A stretch of 6,185 nt of DNA from Chloroflexota bacterium (GTDB lineage Bacteria; Chloroflexota; Anaerolineae; Anaerolineales; Villigracilaceae): assembly GCA_016875755.1 (NCBI GenBank), contig VGOX01000147.1, positions 1 to 6,185 on the forward strand, read 5' to 3'. Shown piece by piece: positions 5,770-6,185 of this stretch. Each line of letters opens with the position of its first letter. Position 1 is the stretch's first letter. The notes beneath the pieces are model-generated. The model was not told the origin of the DNA, did no database searches, and saw only the letters and a program-made list of their open reading frames with translations. A program made the translations under genes and the position numbers.

Positions 5770-6185
5770 ATGACCGAAGTTAGCAACGAAACCCGCTTTT
5801 TGCACGCTGTAGAAATGGGATTGGGGGCATGGCAATGGGGAGACCGTGTTGTTTGGGGCTATGGGCAGACACATACCGACAAAGATATCCGCGAGGCGTT
5901 TGACGTTTCGCTTAATCTCGGCATCCGTTTTGTCGACACCGCCGAAATTTACGGCTCGGGTCGTTCGGAGCAGATGCTTGGCACGTTTTTAAAGGAGACA
6001 GACCAGCCCGTATTGGTGGCAACGAAGTTCTTCCCGTGGCCGTGGCGGCTTACGAAGACTTCCCTTCCACGCGCATTGAAGGGGAGTTTGGAAAGGCTGG
6101 GAGTAGAGTCGGTGGATTTGTATCAGATCCATTGGCCTTCTTTTCTCCTCAGCCCTGAGACGATGATGGAAGGCATGGTGGAATG
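5770..6185 (+). CDS. Aldo/keto reductase, N-terminal 138 residues (runs off window)
   Basis: NAD(P)H-dependent oxidoreductase of the aldo/keto reductase superfamily, a TIM-barrel enzyme that reduces aldehydes and ketones to alcohols; the substrate cannot be told from sequence. The translation starts MTEVSNETRFLHAVEMGLGA and shows the full catalytic tetrad: Asp56 in FVDTAEIYG, Tyr61 in the same motif, Lys86 in VATKF and His121 in YQIHWP. SLERLGVESVDLYQIHWP is the usual family block. MGLGAWQWGD and FFPWPWRLTK resemble the cyanobacterial/chloroplast and pyridoxal-reductase-like subgroup; that is recollection only. About half of a typical protein of 310-330 residues is present, and the cofactor-binding C-terminal half lies outside the window. 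It is divergent from rnc, with its own strong ribosome binding site. There is no signal peptide, so it is cytoplasmic. I see no frameshift. Confidence 0.93.
   Translation, partial: MTEVSNETRFLHAVEMGLGAWQWGDRVVWGYGQTHTDKDIREAFDVSLNLGIRFVDTAEIYGSGRSEQMLGTFLKETDQPVLVATKFFPWPWRLTKTSLPRALKGSLERLGVESVDLYQIHWPSFLLSPETMMEGMVE

Overview
The window looks like chromosomal DNA from a Chloroflexota bacterium, most likely Anaerolineae. This rests on recalled resemblance of the SMC N-terminus (MPLRLKSLELQGYKTFASRT) and of the SMC hinge and C-terminal head to sequences from that class. It is inference, since no search was possible. The content is mainly housekeeping. The unusual parts are a broken signalling-type TPR gene and the regulatory DNA around rnc.

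Layout from left to right. Positions 1-1019 (minus strand) hold a tetratricopeptide-repeat (TPR) gene. An amber stop at 81-83 falls inside its eighth repeat, and the same frame stays open to the window edge. Positions 1020-1242 are non-coding and hold two TATAAT boxes serving the TPR gene and a strong rho-independent terminator closing the transcript that comes from the right. Positions 1243-4854 (minus) are smc, complete. A 40-bp AT-rich gap with 7-bp periodicity separates it from rnc (minus; ends at 4895, start probably the TTG at 5608). Positions 5609-5769 form a divergent regulatory region with two abutting RNA hairpins in the rnc leader. From 5770 to the right edge (plus) runs the start of an aldo/keto reductase gene.

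How the genes work together. rnc (RNase III, double-stranded RNA processing) and smc (chromosome condensation) form a two-gene operon read leftward, a linkage common in bacteria. The terminator at about 1141-1176 ends it without ftsY, which often follows in other lineages. The TPR gene has its own promoter and a lower GC content, so it appears to be an independent, probably lineage-specific unit. The aldo/keto reductase is divergent from rnc and shares only the intergenic region.

I saw no mobile element, CRISPR array, tRNA or rRNA. The points most worth following are the nonsense codon in the TPR gene, the structured rnc leader that covers its ribosome binding site, and the serine at a normally acidic metal-binding position of RNase III.
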